In this document: positions 1 through 11,900 of the stretch, piece by piece
Position numbering within the stretch: the stretch's first letter is position 1
Layout of the letters: every line of letters begins with the position of its first letter
Assembly: GCA_030248215.1 (NCBI GenBank)
Contig: JASANG010002567.1
Location: 186,001 to 250,000 of the forward strand
From: Enoplolaimus lenunculus
Lineage: Eukaryota > Nematoda > Enoplea > Enoplida > Thoracostomopsidae
Length of the DNA: 64,000 bases
Direction of reading: 5' to 3'
Notes under the pieces: generated by a model
The model's input: only the letters and a program-made list of their open reading frames with translations
Database searches by the model: none
Told to the model about the DNA's origin: nothing
Made by a program: the position numbers and the translations under genes

Positions 1-1006
1 GACGTTTTCTTAGTAAATAGTCCCGTTTTATAGTACGACCAAAAAGCAGCTGTTTAGGTTTTCTGCATACCTTAATGCTACCAACGCTAGCCTCAGTGAA
101 CAGAACCCTTATTAATAATTTAGAAAATAGAAAAAAAACCTAAAAACTGAAATTTATTAATTTTCGAATTAAAACAGGAAAAAATAACCAATTTTGTTTG
201 GCGATTTACAGCATTGTCCACTTAAATTCGAAGTATTTTTTAATTTCAACTAACAGCTGTTTGACGACAACGCTGTTAGTGTATAAATTCGTTTTAATGG
301 CCACTATTGTTGTTGCCTGCTTAAACGCTTCAATTCCTGTCAGTTAAATTTGATGCCAACTGTTTAAAGCTTAATTTGAACTGCCGTTCCTATGCGGGTT
401 TTTAAGCCAACAACCACATCAGTATGCATCTATAATATTGGCCTTGTTATACAAGGGCTTTAGCTAGAATTTCATTTCTAAAAGAGTAACATTGTGTAAA
501 ACAATTTAACAGCCGAGCGTAGCGAGTGAGTGAATTATTTTGAACTCTACAATTTAACATATTGTTCGAAATTGTGCAAAAATCGCTAGCAGCGTATCCG
601 CAGCAATTTTGAAGGGATATATCTCACCTGTCCGCCTCGTATAAAGCCAACAAGCGTTTAGACTTAGATTTTAAAAGGTTTTTTCTGTCTTCATAGCAGT
701 TCAGTTGCCGGCGTTCGTTTTTTTTTGTTCATCAGCTTCTTAATTTAATTTTGATCTAATTTGTACTGGACTTCGAGTCGCAGTTGGGTATAAAATAATA
801 GAACGTTTGTTGCTTTGTATTCGCCAAACTCTTCGAACATTTTTTAAATTTTAAATATCAACTAGGAAACGTGTAATTTGTGAACAGAGTAAAGCGCAAG
901 CTACTGTAGAAGATAGATTGATATTGCTTAAAATTTGTGTCTCTTAGCTTCGGGGTATGACTCTAGCTAAAGTGCGAAAAATTGTTTGAATACCATTGCA
1001 GTTTTC

Positions 1007-1210
1007 GGCCGATGTAAAAAACAGGGGCGGAACAGTGTTATAAGCATATTCCTTAGCCTAAGTCAAGCCTAAACCTACGCGTAAGAATGAGCATATTCGT
1101 AAGCCTAAGCCTAAGCCTAAGCCTATTAGGCCAAGCAAAACAATTAGTCTTAAAATTACTCTATTATAGTCCCACAGAAAAACTCTCCGCCCCTGATCTT
1201 TACATGGGCA
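1007..1210 (+). mobile_element. Family A hexamer element, 8-bp target duplication
   Basis: A 204-bp non-coding element is flanked by a perfect 8-bp duplication CAGTTTTC (999-1006 and 1211-1218). Its ends are inverted repeats reading GGCCGATGTAAA and TTTACATGGGCA, with an inner arm CAGGGGCGGAAC. The interior holds CCTAAG arrays. The 8-bp duplication is as in hAT transposons. Confidence 0.9.
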
Positions 1211-2315
1211 CAGTTTTCGTATAAGCGTGCACGCCATTGTTGTCCTGTAAGGCTTCAAAATTATTCGCTTAAACACAGTTGCTGCTTATGAAATGTTTGT
1301 TGATGGAAACTTTATATCAGAGGCAGTAACTAGAAATTTTTCCCATAAATGTCCCTGACACGTTATAGTCCATGCGGTCGGCATACCTGCAATTTTTTTT
1401 GGAATAGACCAAATTCATAGATGTCCGTCGCATTTACAAAAAGCAATTTTCGTTAAGCATCATCCACGTTAAAACATACACCCTAGGTGCAAAATCAGAA
1501 ATTCATTTTTGGCCGTCCACATTTGACTAAAATCAATTTCAGCACTAATATATCAATTCACATAGTCACTCATGGAATGCGCACAAATTCATTTTACTCA
1601 ATACCGCAACACCGTTGAATTTATTGTTGAGACCTCAAACAAATGGCAAAATTTCGAACGGTGCACCCGATTTCTCTTATTTTATTGCGAAAACGTAAAC
1701 TGCATAAAGATAATTTAAATAAAGGGACATTCAAAATTTTGGCTTGAACATTAATATTTTGGCGTAAAAATCTAAATTTTAGCTAAAAAATATAAATATT
1801 ATCGCGAGAATTTCAAATCTAACGGGCATTTACACATTTTTGCCCTGTTTTTGATGGGATATTTCCCGTAAATAGTGACGGTATAAACAAATCCGACATA
1901 CTGTGTACGAAAAGCATATTATAACTTGAAGAGTTATGCCCAAAGCGCATGCATTATAAGGCATGAGACGCAATGAATACTATTAACTGTGAAACCTTTC
2001 CATCGGAGGTCTGTAAACCTACCCCGTTCCCTTATGCCACTCACTTCTGCACCAGGTTATAGTTATCAATTGTACCGGGGCCTACTTAAGCGGTTCCTTT
2101 GATGTTAAAGGATGGTTAATGTGAGCGACTCAAGAAACGATTAAAGGTCAAGAAATGATAAACTGAATGAGATTAAGTTTTAAATGGAATTAAAGTATTT
2201 TTGACTTCTTACTTTGGTTCAAGAATAACTTCACATTTTTGGTTTTTTCGAAGCATATTGTTTCTAATAAGCTATTGCCCACTTTGCTTCATAAGTTTAC
2301 TAAATTTCAACTTTG

Positions 2316-2494
2316 GGCCCATAAGGGTCGCGTAAAGGTTTCCGGTGGGTCTATAAAAGAGTGGGTTTAGATTCTAGATTACAATTTCTCGCTTAACCTT
2401 AGGCTTAGGCTTAAGAACACATTTTTGGAACGCATAGGCTTAGGCCTAGGAATACGTTTAATCTACTGTTACGCCACTAAAAGTAACATTGGCC
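2316..2494 (-). mobile_element. Family B hexamer element, 8-bp target duplication
   Basis: A 179-bp element is flanked by a perfect duplication CAACTTTG (2308-2315 and 2495-2502). The termini read GGCCCATAAG and TAACATTGGCC. The interior carries TTAGGC arrays either side of AGGAACACATTTTTG-type spacers. Family B shares the hexamer core with family A but has different arms (GTTACTTTAAGGGGCGT). Confidence 0.88.
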
Positions 2495-2788
2495 CAACTT
2501 TGTAACAAAATTATCTATGTATGATCGTGCTATAAGAGCCCACCGCAAGGCCAGCGTATGCTCTTCAGGTTCCCAAGTTAGGAAAATGGTTGAGTCTTGT
2601 ACTTTTTCGCATCACAATTAAAGAATGCTGAAAGACTCGAATCGAGAGGAGCTATAGCTTAGACATACGCAACCTGTTTGTAGTTCTAAATTAGTATTTG
2701 ATATAAATTAAGAAAGTGAAATTCGTAAATTTAACAAAAATTTAACATTTCACAATTTTTCAATTCAACTGTTACAACGGAAACATAC

Positions 2789-2848
2789 CGAAAACAATCT
2801 GAAGCCCTCGAAAACAATCTTAAGCCCTCGAAAACAATCTTAAGCCCT
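2789..2848. repeat. Three copies of a 20-bp tandem repeat
   Basis: The unit CGAAAACAATCTTAAGCCCT occurs three times without interruption; only the first copy differs by one base. The array runs straight into a family M relic (GCCCTATTCACGCGTGCAAG). Confidence 0.85.
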
Positions 2849-2985
2849 ATTCACGCGTGCAAGTGTTTGATGCGATGCGGTATTTTGCAGCTACAAATTG
2901 CACACAGAACTTGCGTTTTTCATCAGTCAATGAGAAAGCGGCTGCAATAAATTCAGTGACGTGTGATTGTGGCTTTCGAATTTAA
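2843..2985. mobile_element. Family M relic
   Basis: Similar sequence recurs at 38711-38872. Both begin with a GCCC-ATTCACxxGTGCAAGT block followed by Cys-codon-like TGCAGC and TTGCA motifs. The inverted end is only partly visible, so the borders are approximate. Confidence 0.4.
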
Positions 2986-3068
2986 TTATCTTTCGCTGCG
3001 CTAAATATATTTTTGTTTGATTGATATTTTGAACAATACTGAAGCTGTCTATTTTCAACCTCGTGGCC

Positions 3069-3240
3069 GGCCCGTAGCCAGCTCACCTTGCAAGAGGTCC
3101 TAAAAAATTTTAGGAGCGGCGGCATACAAGGGTTTTCGTCGACTTACAAGTAATGGTAAAAATTTTTTATGGGAGACGAAAATTTGTCCAGGAGAAACCG
3201 AGGTCCTCTGGCCCATCTTTAGCTTCGCGTCCTCCTCGTG
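3069..3240 (+). mobile_element. Family I relic
   Basis: It starts with GGCCCGTAGCCAGCTCACCT, the same terminal block seen at 16571, 28073 and 48509. The right end is decayed. Confidence 0.4.
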
Positions 3241-4871
3241 AAGGCGTTTTTAAAGCAAATCTGTTGCTAATTTGGTTCCTTATCAGACCCGACTACTGAA
3301 ATTACTTCCGTGTTGTTTTGAACTGTTATGAAACCTGTATATAGTCACAGCATACAACCTGTAGATAAATTTGAGTTCTAACAGGAAATATAAAACGTTT
3401 CAAGCATACGAGTTTAAACGGTTCCGAGTTATGGCCGTTCTGCTCATAAGCCAAGTTGTGATTTTTGATAAAATTATAATTTTTTTAATTTTTTTAAAAC
3501 TTTTTTAAATAATTTTAATTATTTTAGCTGCAAAACGCCTTTGTGATTTCAAAAATTGCTCTGACAAGCTATTTTAAGTATTTGTTTGTTGTCATATTTA
3601 AAATTTACTGTTTGGTTTGTGTGCTTAGAAACTGTTACGCAGAGATTCGAGGGTCGTTATTTCTTTAAAACGCATTTGAGTAACCGGCATTTTTTAAATA
3701 TACACAGTTGAAAATGATTATATATTCGTAAAACACAATTCTATAAAGTCGAAAACGAACTTTGAACGCAGTGGTAGAACGAGATATTAGCTATATTTAC
3801 AGACCAGACCGTGAAAAAAGCTATCAAATGAAGCAAACGAGAATCCAAACACAATTTTACTACTAATGTTTAAAACAAAATGTTTTGAATTCCGACATAG
3901 GCCTGGATGACACAACTCAAATTCTGCCAGGGGTTCAAACAAAATATATTCAGAGCCCTACGACCCCTTACCCCTGTCTAGAATAGCATCTTAGTGGTTT
4001 ATCATATTGAAATAATCTCTTTGATTGTGCAATTTCAAATTGGGTTTTTGTTATAAAATGGTGAATAGCCTTCAATGGAATATCAATTTCGATTAAACTG
4101 TGTGATATAAAGCATGTTTTGGTGCGATAGAAACGCAGCCGTGGTGTAGTCGATATCACCAGGGGCGTATTTTATGGCGGATAGGGTTGTACCGAAATTT
4201 ATGGAGGTACAATAAAATAGACACCAGGCGTAACCCGTTCACCTAAAACTCAAGTTTAGTCTCGCTGGGTATGCCCGCTTGCCCAAACTTTCATATAAAA
4301 GTTATACGTTTTTGAACTGAAATCTTTTCCGCGCCCTAGGGTGTCACTTGCGAATAACCCAATAGTCGGAGGGGGCAGAAAAAAGGATGATCGCTCCTAC
4401 TAAATTTTAGTCGACAGATTTTTTGAAAAAATCAAATTAAGATATCAGATATTTTCAATGACTTCCACGAAACTTTGGGCATTACCTAACAGCCTGCATA
4501 TCAGTTCGATTATTTGGAAGTCTTGAATAGGTTTTAGATGGGGGTATAAGTAGGTATAAACCCGAAATAAGCCTATAAAAAAGAACCACTGTTTTTGTCA
4601 GGTTTTTATTTTACTCTGCTGGCATGAAGGCATTTAAGAACGGCTGAAGCACAACTACAGATTAACGGTATATTACATTTGCTTGCGAATGTCAAAATAA
4701 TATGTTTCGTTTTTGTTTGATATTTGTTAATAAATTAATTTTCAGTTTCAGTTTAACAAGACTTTTCTGCCGGGCTGAGTGCAATTGGAGTAATACTTTA
4801 TTTCGGTACCCTTTTTTGCCATCTCTGTGATTAACATTTTTTATGGAAATTGTAGTACTTCTGATTTGAAG

Positions 4872-5588
4872 CAGCAGCAGATCCAAAAATTTCTGACGGG
4901 GGCGGGAATGTTATGAAACGCAAAAATTGCAAGGTAGAAACTTATTTGGCCTCTCCAGAAGGTATCCCCCTTGTTTTTCGGTTACGGACTGTTATTTATT
5001 TTTAACCCAAGCTCCCCCGTTCTTCGTTACTGATATATATCCGGTACTGCAATTATCTGTTGAATTAAACCGTTTATTTGTCTTGTGTCAATAGTCAATA
5101 GCTTGAGCGATAATACAAGGTTATACTTAGGTATTTGGTCCTGGAGTCATTTATGCGCTACAATTAGGGTTAATTGACATTTATGGACTTTAATTGAGGA
5201 CTGAGGGACTCTATCCGCTTACGGGCTCTTATTAGGAATACGGATTCCAATTGATTCGAACTCAAAATGGGGACCCTCCCTTCTTATTACCCGTCCCCTC
5301 TTATTCGGGTCAATACAGTATATCATTTTATTACCACAAAATTTTGTGAGGCAGGAAAATTGTAAGGTTAGGGACCTCGTTTTTATCATCAAAAGTTTTT
5401 TGATGGGGAAAATTATAAGGTAAGGCACCTTGTCATTTTATCACAAAAAATTTCTGAAGGAAAATTAGGGACCTTATCTTTGTCCACAAAAGATTTTCTG
5501 AGGGAAAAAATTGTAGACCTTACCATTTGATCACAAAAACATTCTGATGGGGGGCCTGCGCATCACCCGCCCCCTCGATCCGCTAGTG
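4872..5588. mobile_element. Family J element carrying an inserted L element
   Basis: The ends CAGCAGATCCA and CGATCCGCTAGTG are inverted. Flanking 8-mers ATTTGAAG (4864-4871) and GTTTGAAG (5589-5596) match at 7 of 8 bases, a decayed target duplication. The right part contains about four copies of a unit of roughly 55-60 bp (core AAGGTAAGGACCTTATC, then CACAAAA). A family L sequence interrupts the left copy at about 4943-5332. Confidence 0.7.
4943..5332 (+). mobile_element. Family L element nested in J
   Basis: It matches the L copy at 15104-15544 along its length: TATTTGGCCTCTCCAGA at the left, TACGGACTGTTATTTATT inside, and CTCTTATTCGGGTCAATACAG at the right. About 30 bases of the left end are missing compared with that copy. 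Confidence 0.65.
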
Positions 5589-6529
5589 GTTTGAAGCTGT
5601 CATGTGCAACAGATTTTGATGCCCGTAACTATAGTAAACGCCAAAGGGACTCAGCTTATTTGTAAAATAGTTCCATAGAAAAGTTTTTGTTTGGCGTAAA
5701 CTTTTAGTCTCGCCTGTAAGCTTATTTCAACCGTATGTCTCCTAATTTATTGTTGGCCCCCATCCAGAAGAACGAGCTGGCTACGGGCCTACAGATTTGG
5801 GACCATATTTACAGGCTTATGTCGAAGTAGATTAAAGTTTCCGCTTTGATATAGAATATTTGGATGCATAGGTTAGAACACACGTCTGCTCTATAGGACC
5901 ACAGCTGCAAGAGGCGAGAGTGGTCTAGCCGCCAGTACAGAAATCTTCGTCCGTCTTGGCGGAAAGTTATTTAACAGCATTAAAAATCGTGTTTGGAAAG
6001 TTTTCCTCGGACGTCATATTAATATTGTTACCCCTTCTACTAACAGTTGATCGTTGTCGTTGCTGGGATTCAGGTCTCTCACTGTCTGACACTGTCTGAG
6101 GCAAACGCTGTGACCGCCCCAGCCTATTGCTGCGCCCCTTGTGAGTTAATGTGAACAGTGTCGAATTCAAGAATTTCAAATGAAGGAGGGATACGCCATA
6201 CATAATAGCGAAAAAACAAACTCTCGAACGAAGCGTGTAAGAAGCCAAACGTAATTTTAGTACTAAATCTTAACACAAAATGTTGACTTTTGACTCCTGT
6301 TAGAAGTCCAGGTGTGGGTGCTCCAAATGAAGCCGATAGGGTGGGAAAGGAAAGATGGGTGGGGAACGGTAGGAAAACCTGTGATACTAAAAGGGTACGA
6401 CCGACGTGGCTTTATGGTGCAGTATTCTATTATTGTTCAATTGTATAAGATATGCGTCCGTATTCTCAACTATGTGCAGCACTTAATACCGAATAGGCTG
6501 CGTTACTTTTTCAAAAACTTAAGAGCGGC

Positions 6530-7210
6530 GTTAGGGTTGCGCTATACTTGACGTGCGGCGCCGTCCGGTGCCGCCAGTCAGCATGCATCACCCGCACGGC
6601 GTCGTCAGTCACCCGGACGGCACCGTCAGTCACCGTACGTTATCGTACAGGAGTTGCGTACGCTACTGCACCGTCACGGACGGCACCGCACGGTACCGTG
6701 CCGGTGACAGATGTTGCCGGACGGCGCCGCACGGTACCGTGCCGGTGACAGATGTTGCCCGACGGCGCCGTACGGTACCGTGCCGGTGACAGATGTTGCC
6801 CGACGGCGCCGTACGGTACCGTGCCGGTGACAGATGTTGCCGGACGGCGCCGCACGGTACCGTGTCGGTGACAGATGTTGCCGGGCGGCGCCGCACGGTA
6901 CCGTGCCGGTGACAGATGTTGCCGGACGGCGCCGCACGGTACCGTGCCGGTGACAGATGTTGCCGGACGGCGCCGCACGGTACCGTGCCGGTGACAGATG
7001 TTGCCGGACGGCGCCGCACGGTACCGTGCCGGTGACAGATGTTGCCCGACGGCGCCGTACGGTACCGTGTCGGTGACAGATGTTGCCGGGCGGCGCCGTA
7101 CGGTACCGTGTCGGTGACAGATGTTGCCGGGCGGCGCCGTACGGTACCGTGCCGGTGACAGATGTTGCCGGACGGCGCCGCACGTCAAAAATGTATAGCG
7201 CAACCCTAAC
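6530..7210. mobile_element. Inverted-repeat element filled with a 41-bp GC-rich minisatellite
   Basis: The outer ends are inverted repeats: GTTAGGGTTGCGCTATAC at 6530 and its complement ending at 7210. Each is followed by an inverted TTGACGTGCGGCGCCGTCCGG-like arm of about 20 bases. Between them a 41-bp unit repeats about 12 times (6680-7190), built from the palindromes CGGCGCCG and CGGTACCG joined by GTGACAGATGTTGCC. GC content is far above the surroundings. No target duplication is certain. Because 41 is not a multiple of three, the long open frames across the array are not genes. Confidence 0.85.
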
Positions 7211-8167
7211 TCAAAATCAATACTATTCGTACAGTTTATTTACAGTAATTTGCGCTAAATTTCAAACTTATAACTACTTCAATTTGCTTGTTTGAAAGCC
7301 TGCGGCTGACTGGAAAAATGAAATAAATGCTATATTCATTCAAGCATACGGTTTCTTTTTATAATGGTTGCGAGCTATTGAAATTTCCGTGTTTACGTGT
7401 GTTTATATATATTAAGATGCTTCAAGTGTTAATTTTTGTTTTATTGATGGTTTTCTAAGTTTTTTTACATTTCCTTTTTAATGGTACTCAAAAAGTTTGA
7501 AATAATGTTTATTTTTTTTGCCGTTGTTCTGGCTGATATATACATGGACGCAGCCAAGTTTAGGTTTGTTTTGAGAGTCACGCCAATATATATGGTTTTG
7601 TTTTAATTTGTCTCAGCTAGCATTTAGCTATTAACAGAAATAAATTTGACAAAGTCATGTCAAGGGCCATGTAGTACCCTATGTCCCAATTTGGCTACGT
7701 CTGTAGAAGGCTGGTTGATCGGCTTTGATACCATTAGCCTGCTCTATAAAGAATGTTTTGCAGAAGAAGTTGCTCGCAGTTGAGAATGTTTCCCTGCAAT
7801 TTTTGTTACGCTTTACCCGTTTCAAGAAGAAATATTTCATATTTATTAATATGAAATCCTGTATTAAGCTAGCATTTACGCTCGTGACTCTATGATAATA
7901 GGTGTTTTCACCAAGATCATTCGACACTTTTGACGCTTTTTATTGGGTGACTCTATGTATTGTGTATTATTTCGCATATACAGTGAGCTCAGCGTTAAAG
8001 TTAATATCATTTTTGTCTGTTTTAGCCAAATTGCCAGATTTAAAGCTTTAAATTTTTTGTGTCAAATATAATATTTTGTTTTTCAGGCAACTCCTCGTAA
8101 TCTATCAAGTAGTCAAGTAGCCAAAATTCAAATTTTTGAATCCCAACCGGAACTTGGTCCAACGACA

Positions 8168-8951
8168 ATGCCACAAACGAAAAAAGACTCAGCCACAGGC
8201 GAGCAGACCAGTGATGACGAACTGGAAGTGACGCAGACGTATGATCCCAAAGTCCGCGAATGTGCCGGATGCAAAGAACCGCTCGCTTATCAGCGATATG
8301 TGATGCGAAACGAAAAACCACACTGTATTCCGTGTTTTGAAACACTTTTCGCAAATAAATGTTGTAAATGTAGCGAAAAAATCAGTATTAATTGTAAGGT
8401 GAGTATATACACGAGACAGCGAAATTGGCCAAAATTTTTGTTTCAAAAGTGTATAACTTTAAGTAGAGATTGATACGAGTATTCGAATTTGATTTTAGCT
8501 TTAATTCTATACATAATTTGAAATCAACAGCTACAACAGTTCGTGAGTTTGTAAACATATCACCAACTGTGATTTGTGCTATACGGATTTTAGGATATAT
8601 GAATTCGTTTAAGAAGTCATTTAATTATCAGGAGTACAGGAATGTATATTTTTACAGAGTATTCAAAAAATATAGCAGGGCGTATATACTCTCAGAATAT
8701 AACCACTACGATTTCTAATTTTTTATTTTTATGTTTCCTTCAATAGTCACTCAAAAACTAATTTTCATGGATTTGACAAAAACTGAAAACTTAAAAAAAT
8801 ACAAAAATAAAAATAATAAAATGATTAATTAAAAAAGTAAAAAATAATAAAAAGATGAAAAAAACAATAACATAACTAAATAAAATAAAAGTAAAAAATA
8901 ATGAAAAGATGGAAAAATAATAAAAAGATAAATCAAATAAAAATAAAAATA

Positions 8952-8984
<33 letters not shown>

Positions 8985-11900
8985 ACATATCAAATAAAAA
9001 AAATAAAAATATAAAATAATAATAAAAAATAATAAAAAAAAAGATGAAAAAATAATAAATATACTACATTAATTAAATAAAATATAAGTCAAAAAAGTAA
9101 AATAAAAAGGTGAAAAAAAATGAAATATATTCTTTATGCACAGGATTTGACATATCAAGATAAACACTGGCACGAGTACTGTTTTATTTGTTGCGATTGC
9201 AAGACCAGCCTTGTGGATCGAACCTTTGGACTAAAGGACGATAGAACCTATTGTACGGAATGTTATGATCAAAATTTTGCATCCAAATGTGACGCGTGTC
9301 ATCGGATATTTAAAGCAGGTAAATATGGCTGTTAAATTTTTATTAATTTCCGAAATTAAAAGTGAAAAGGGCGGAAGTGAGAAAGAATTAAGCAAAAAAA
9401 ATTTTCAGTTGCTATCTATTACCCCTTCTCACATGGAGTCGACTATGAGCAACTCAGCGCATTATGTATTTGTTAAATAATGTATAGTGCACAGTGTTTA
9501 GCAATTCACCACATGACGTAAAGAGCCGCCTTGGGCGCGAGCGTCAAGCTCCTATAGCTGAATGGCGATTGTAAACGCCTGTCGGATCCGGTTGCAAGGG
9601 TTTGAGTCTTAGCATAAAACTATTACTCTCAGAACTTAGAAAATGTTTATGTGAGAAATGGTTGAGCGAAATAGTTTTAATTGCTATCTGTAAGCAAGAG
9701 TGGATATTTGCTATTATAGACAGAAGTATGCAACTTTTACGGAAGATTTTTAGCAAACAACGTGGCAACGGTCGGAACGGATTGCAAAAATGTGTTCCTA
9801 AGCCTAAGTCTGAGCCTAAGCCAAAGCAAAAAATGTGATCAAGAATCTAAACCTACTCTTTTATAGACCCACCAGAAACCTGGACGTCCCTTAAAGGAAC
9901 ATGGGCCTAATGTTTATTATGTAAAACGTTAAAAATTGATTAACTGTCCGTCAAATAATGCAGGATTCGAAACAGTGGCACAAAAGCGGCAGATCCAGAA
10001 ATTTCTGACAGGGGGCTGGCTAGCAAATTTTAATAGCTAAAACTTGTAAGGTAGGAACCTTATCATATTATTCAACCAAAAAATTTTCTGATAGGGAAAA
10101 CTGTAAGGTAAGGACCTTATCATTTTATCACAAAATAAAGCTGAGGAGGAAATTGTACGGTAAGGACCTTATCATTATATCGCAGAAACGTTCTGTCGGG
10201 AGGCGTACCAGTCTCCGCCAATCCTCTGGATCCGCTACAATGATTATATACTCTTATTTTAAGATTATCTTTAATCTAAAGTTTAAACGCACGTTTTTTG
10301 CAATATTCAGGATTCTTGAACAACTGATCCAATTCAAGCTGGAATACTTGCCATTATACCTTCTTGATCGATGTTTCCAATTTTTAGGAACCAAAAAACT
10401 CGAATTCAAAGGCCAACACTGGCACGAAGACTGTTTCAAGTGTGTTGTTTGCAGTGCGACAATTGGTTCTGGCAAATTTATACCTAAAGACGATCTCGCA
10501 TACTGTCCTAAGTGTTTCGAAACCAAATTCGCCACCCAGTGCAACAAGTGTAATAAGGTATGACAGTAACTCTCGAAAAACTTAAACTTAAATTATAGCT
10601 TAACTAAAACTTGATTATTAGTTTAGATAAATTTTAAATGGTTGAACGGACTAAGTAAACTAGAATTTTAAGTTTTGCTTAAAACTAACAATTTTTTAGA
10701 TCTAACACTGAAGTAAGTTTTATTTTTAGTTTTAGTAACAAGTGCAGCCCTGAAATTATGTGCATTTAAGAATTCGTTAAATTTAGCTTATAATTTTAAC
10801 GTTTTAAATAAGTTTAAGCGTAAACCTACCTGTTTTGTCTTGTTAATTTCGAAAGTGGGTTTAATGTGTCAAGTTTTTGGCTTAGTATTAGGTATGCTTA
10901 TGTTTATGCTTCGGGTTTTAGTTAGGCTTCGGTTGAGGCTTAAGCTGAGTAGAAAGGCCTATATAGGGAGTTCAGTTTATTCATTTATAAAAGTGTCTAT
11001 ATATTTAAAAAAGGTGTCAAAAATAAACTGCTGAAAGAAAATCAGTCGAATAAAAGCAGTGTCACAAAAACAACGTTCCGCCACTGATCTTTACATGGGC
11101 CGCTCTCAGTGGCGGATCCAGGATTTCGAAAATGGGGGAGGGGGACCAAAATTTCACAGGTAATAAACTTTATTTTTGACCCACACACAAACCACGAACT
11201 ATTGCCATAAAATTGCTATATAATTTTTGTCGAGATGCTGTTGGGGGGGGGGCTATGGCCGGGGTGGGCCCCCCCTTGGATCCGCCATTGGCCGCTCTAA
11301 CTAAAAGCTTAAACTTACTCTATTGCAGTCTCGCGGAAAATAACGATACGTCACTAAACGTAAAATGAGAGTAAGAAATTTGATCACGTAAATTTTAGCC
11401 AATTATTGGCGAAGGCGTTTGTTACAAAAACGCACCGCTGCATAAGCAATGCTTTGTTTGCACAAATTGCAATGTGTCAATTGCTGGTCAAAAATTCGTC
11501 GTCAAAGCTGAAGTTCCGTACTGCAGTACGTGTTTCGCTGAACTGTTTGCTAAACGATGTCAAGCGTGCTCGAAACCAGTCATCAGTAAGCTTTTTTTCG
11601 GATCCGTAGCCGAAGGAGAGCCAGTGATGGACCAGCATCAATGGAAAATTTGTGCTTCCTCCTAGAAATATTTCAACCGTACTTGTAAGTCAACGAAAAC
11701 CCTTGTAGGTATGCTCGTCGTGAAAAACGTTTTTAGCCATCCCGAGCAAAATAAGTTGGCTACGGGTTTGGTTCTTTTTTAAAATTATCCTTTATCGGTC
11801 GCGTAGCCAGAAGGTTATTAAAAATGCGGTATTGCCACTATCCGTTGAATTTAACATTTATTTGTCTTGTATTAAAACATCGAGCGAACATGCAAAGGTA

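Larger units (their letters stand above)
1..8086. other. Upstream intergenic DNA or 5' region of the LIM gene
   Basis: No coding region can be supported here. It holds family A (1007-1210), family B (2316-2494), a 20-bp triplicate, a family I fragment, a J element interrupted by L, and the GC-rich minisatellite element. The stretches 1-1000, 1211-2315, 3250-4860, 5600-6520 and 7211-8086 show nothing recognisable. An untranslated first exon of the LIM gene probably lies in this region but cannot be placed. Confidence 0.6.

Noticed and set aside
6680-7190. Possible CRISPR-like array
   Set aside because: Units are contiguous with no unique spacers, and the setting is a eukaryotic genome.
6640-7203. 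Long open frames (up to 187 codons) on both strands
   Set aside because: They come from a 41-bp GC-rich tandem repeat; all frames stay open because the unit lacks stops, and the length is not a multiple of three.
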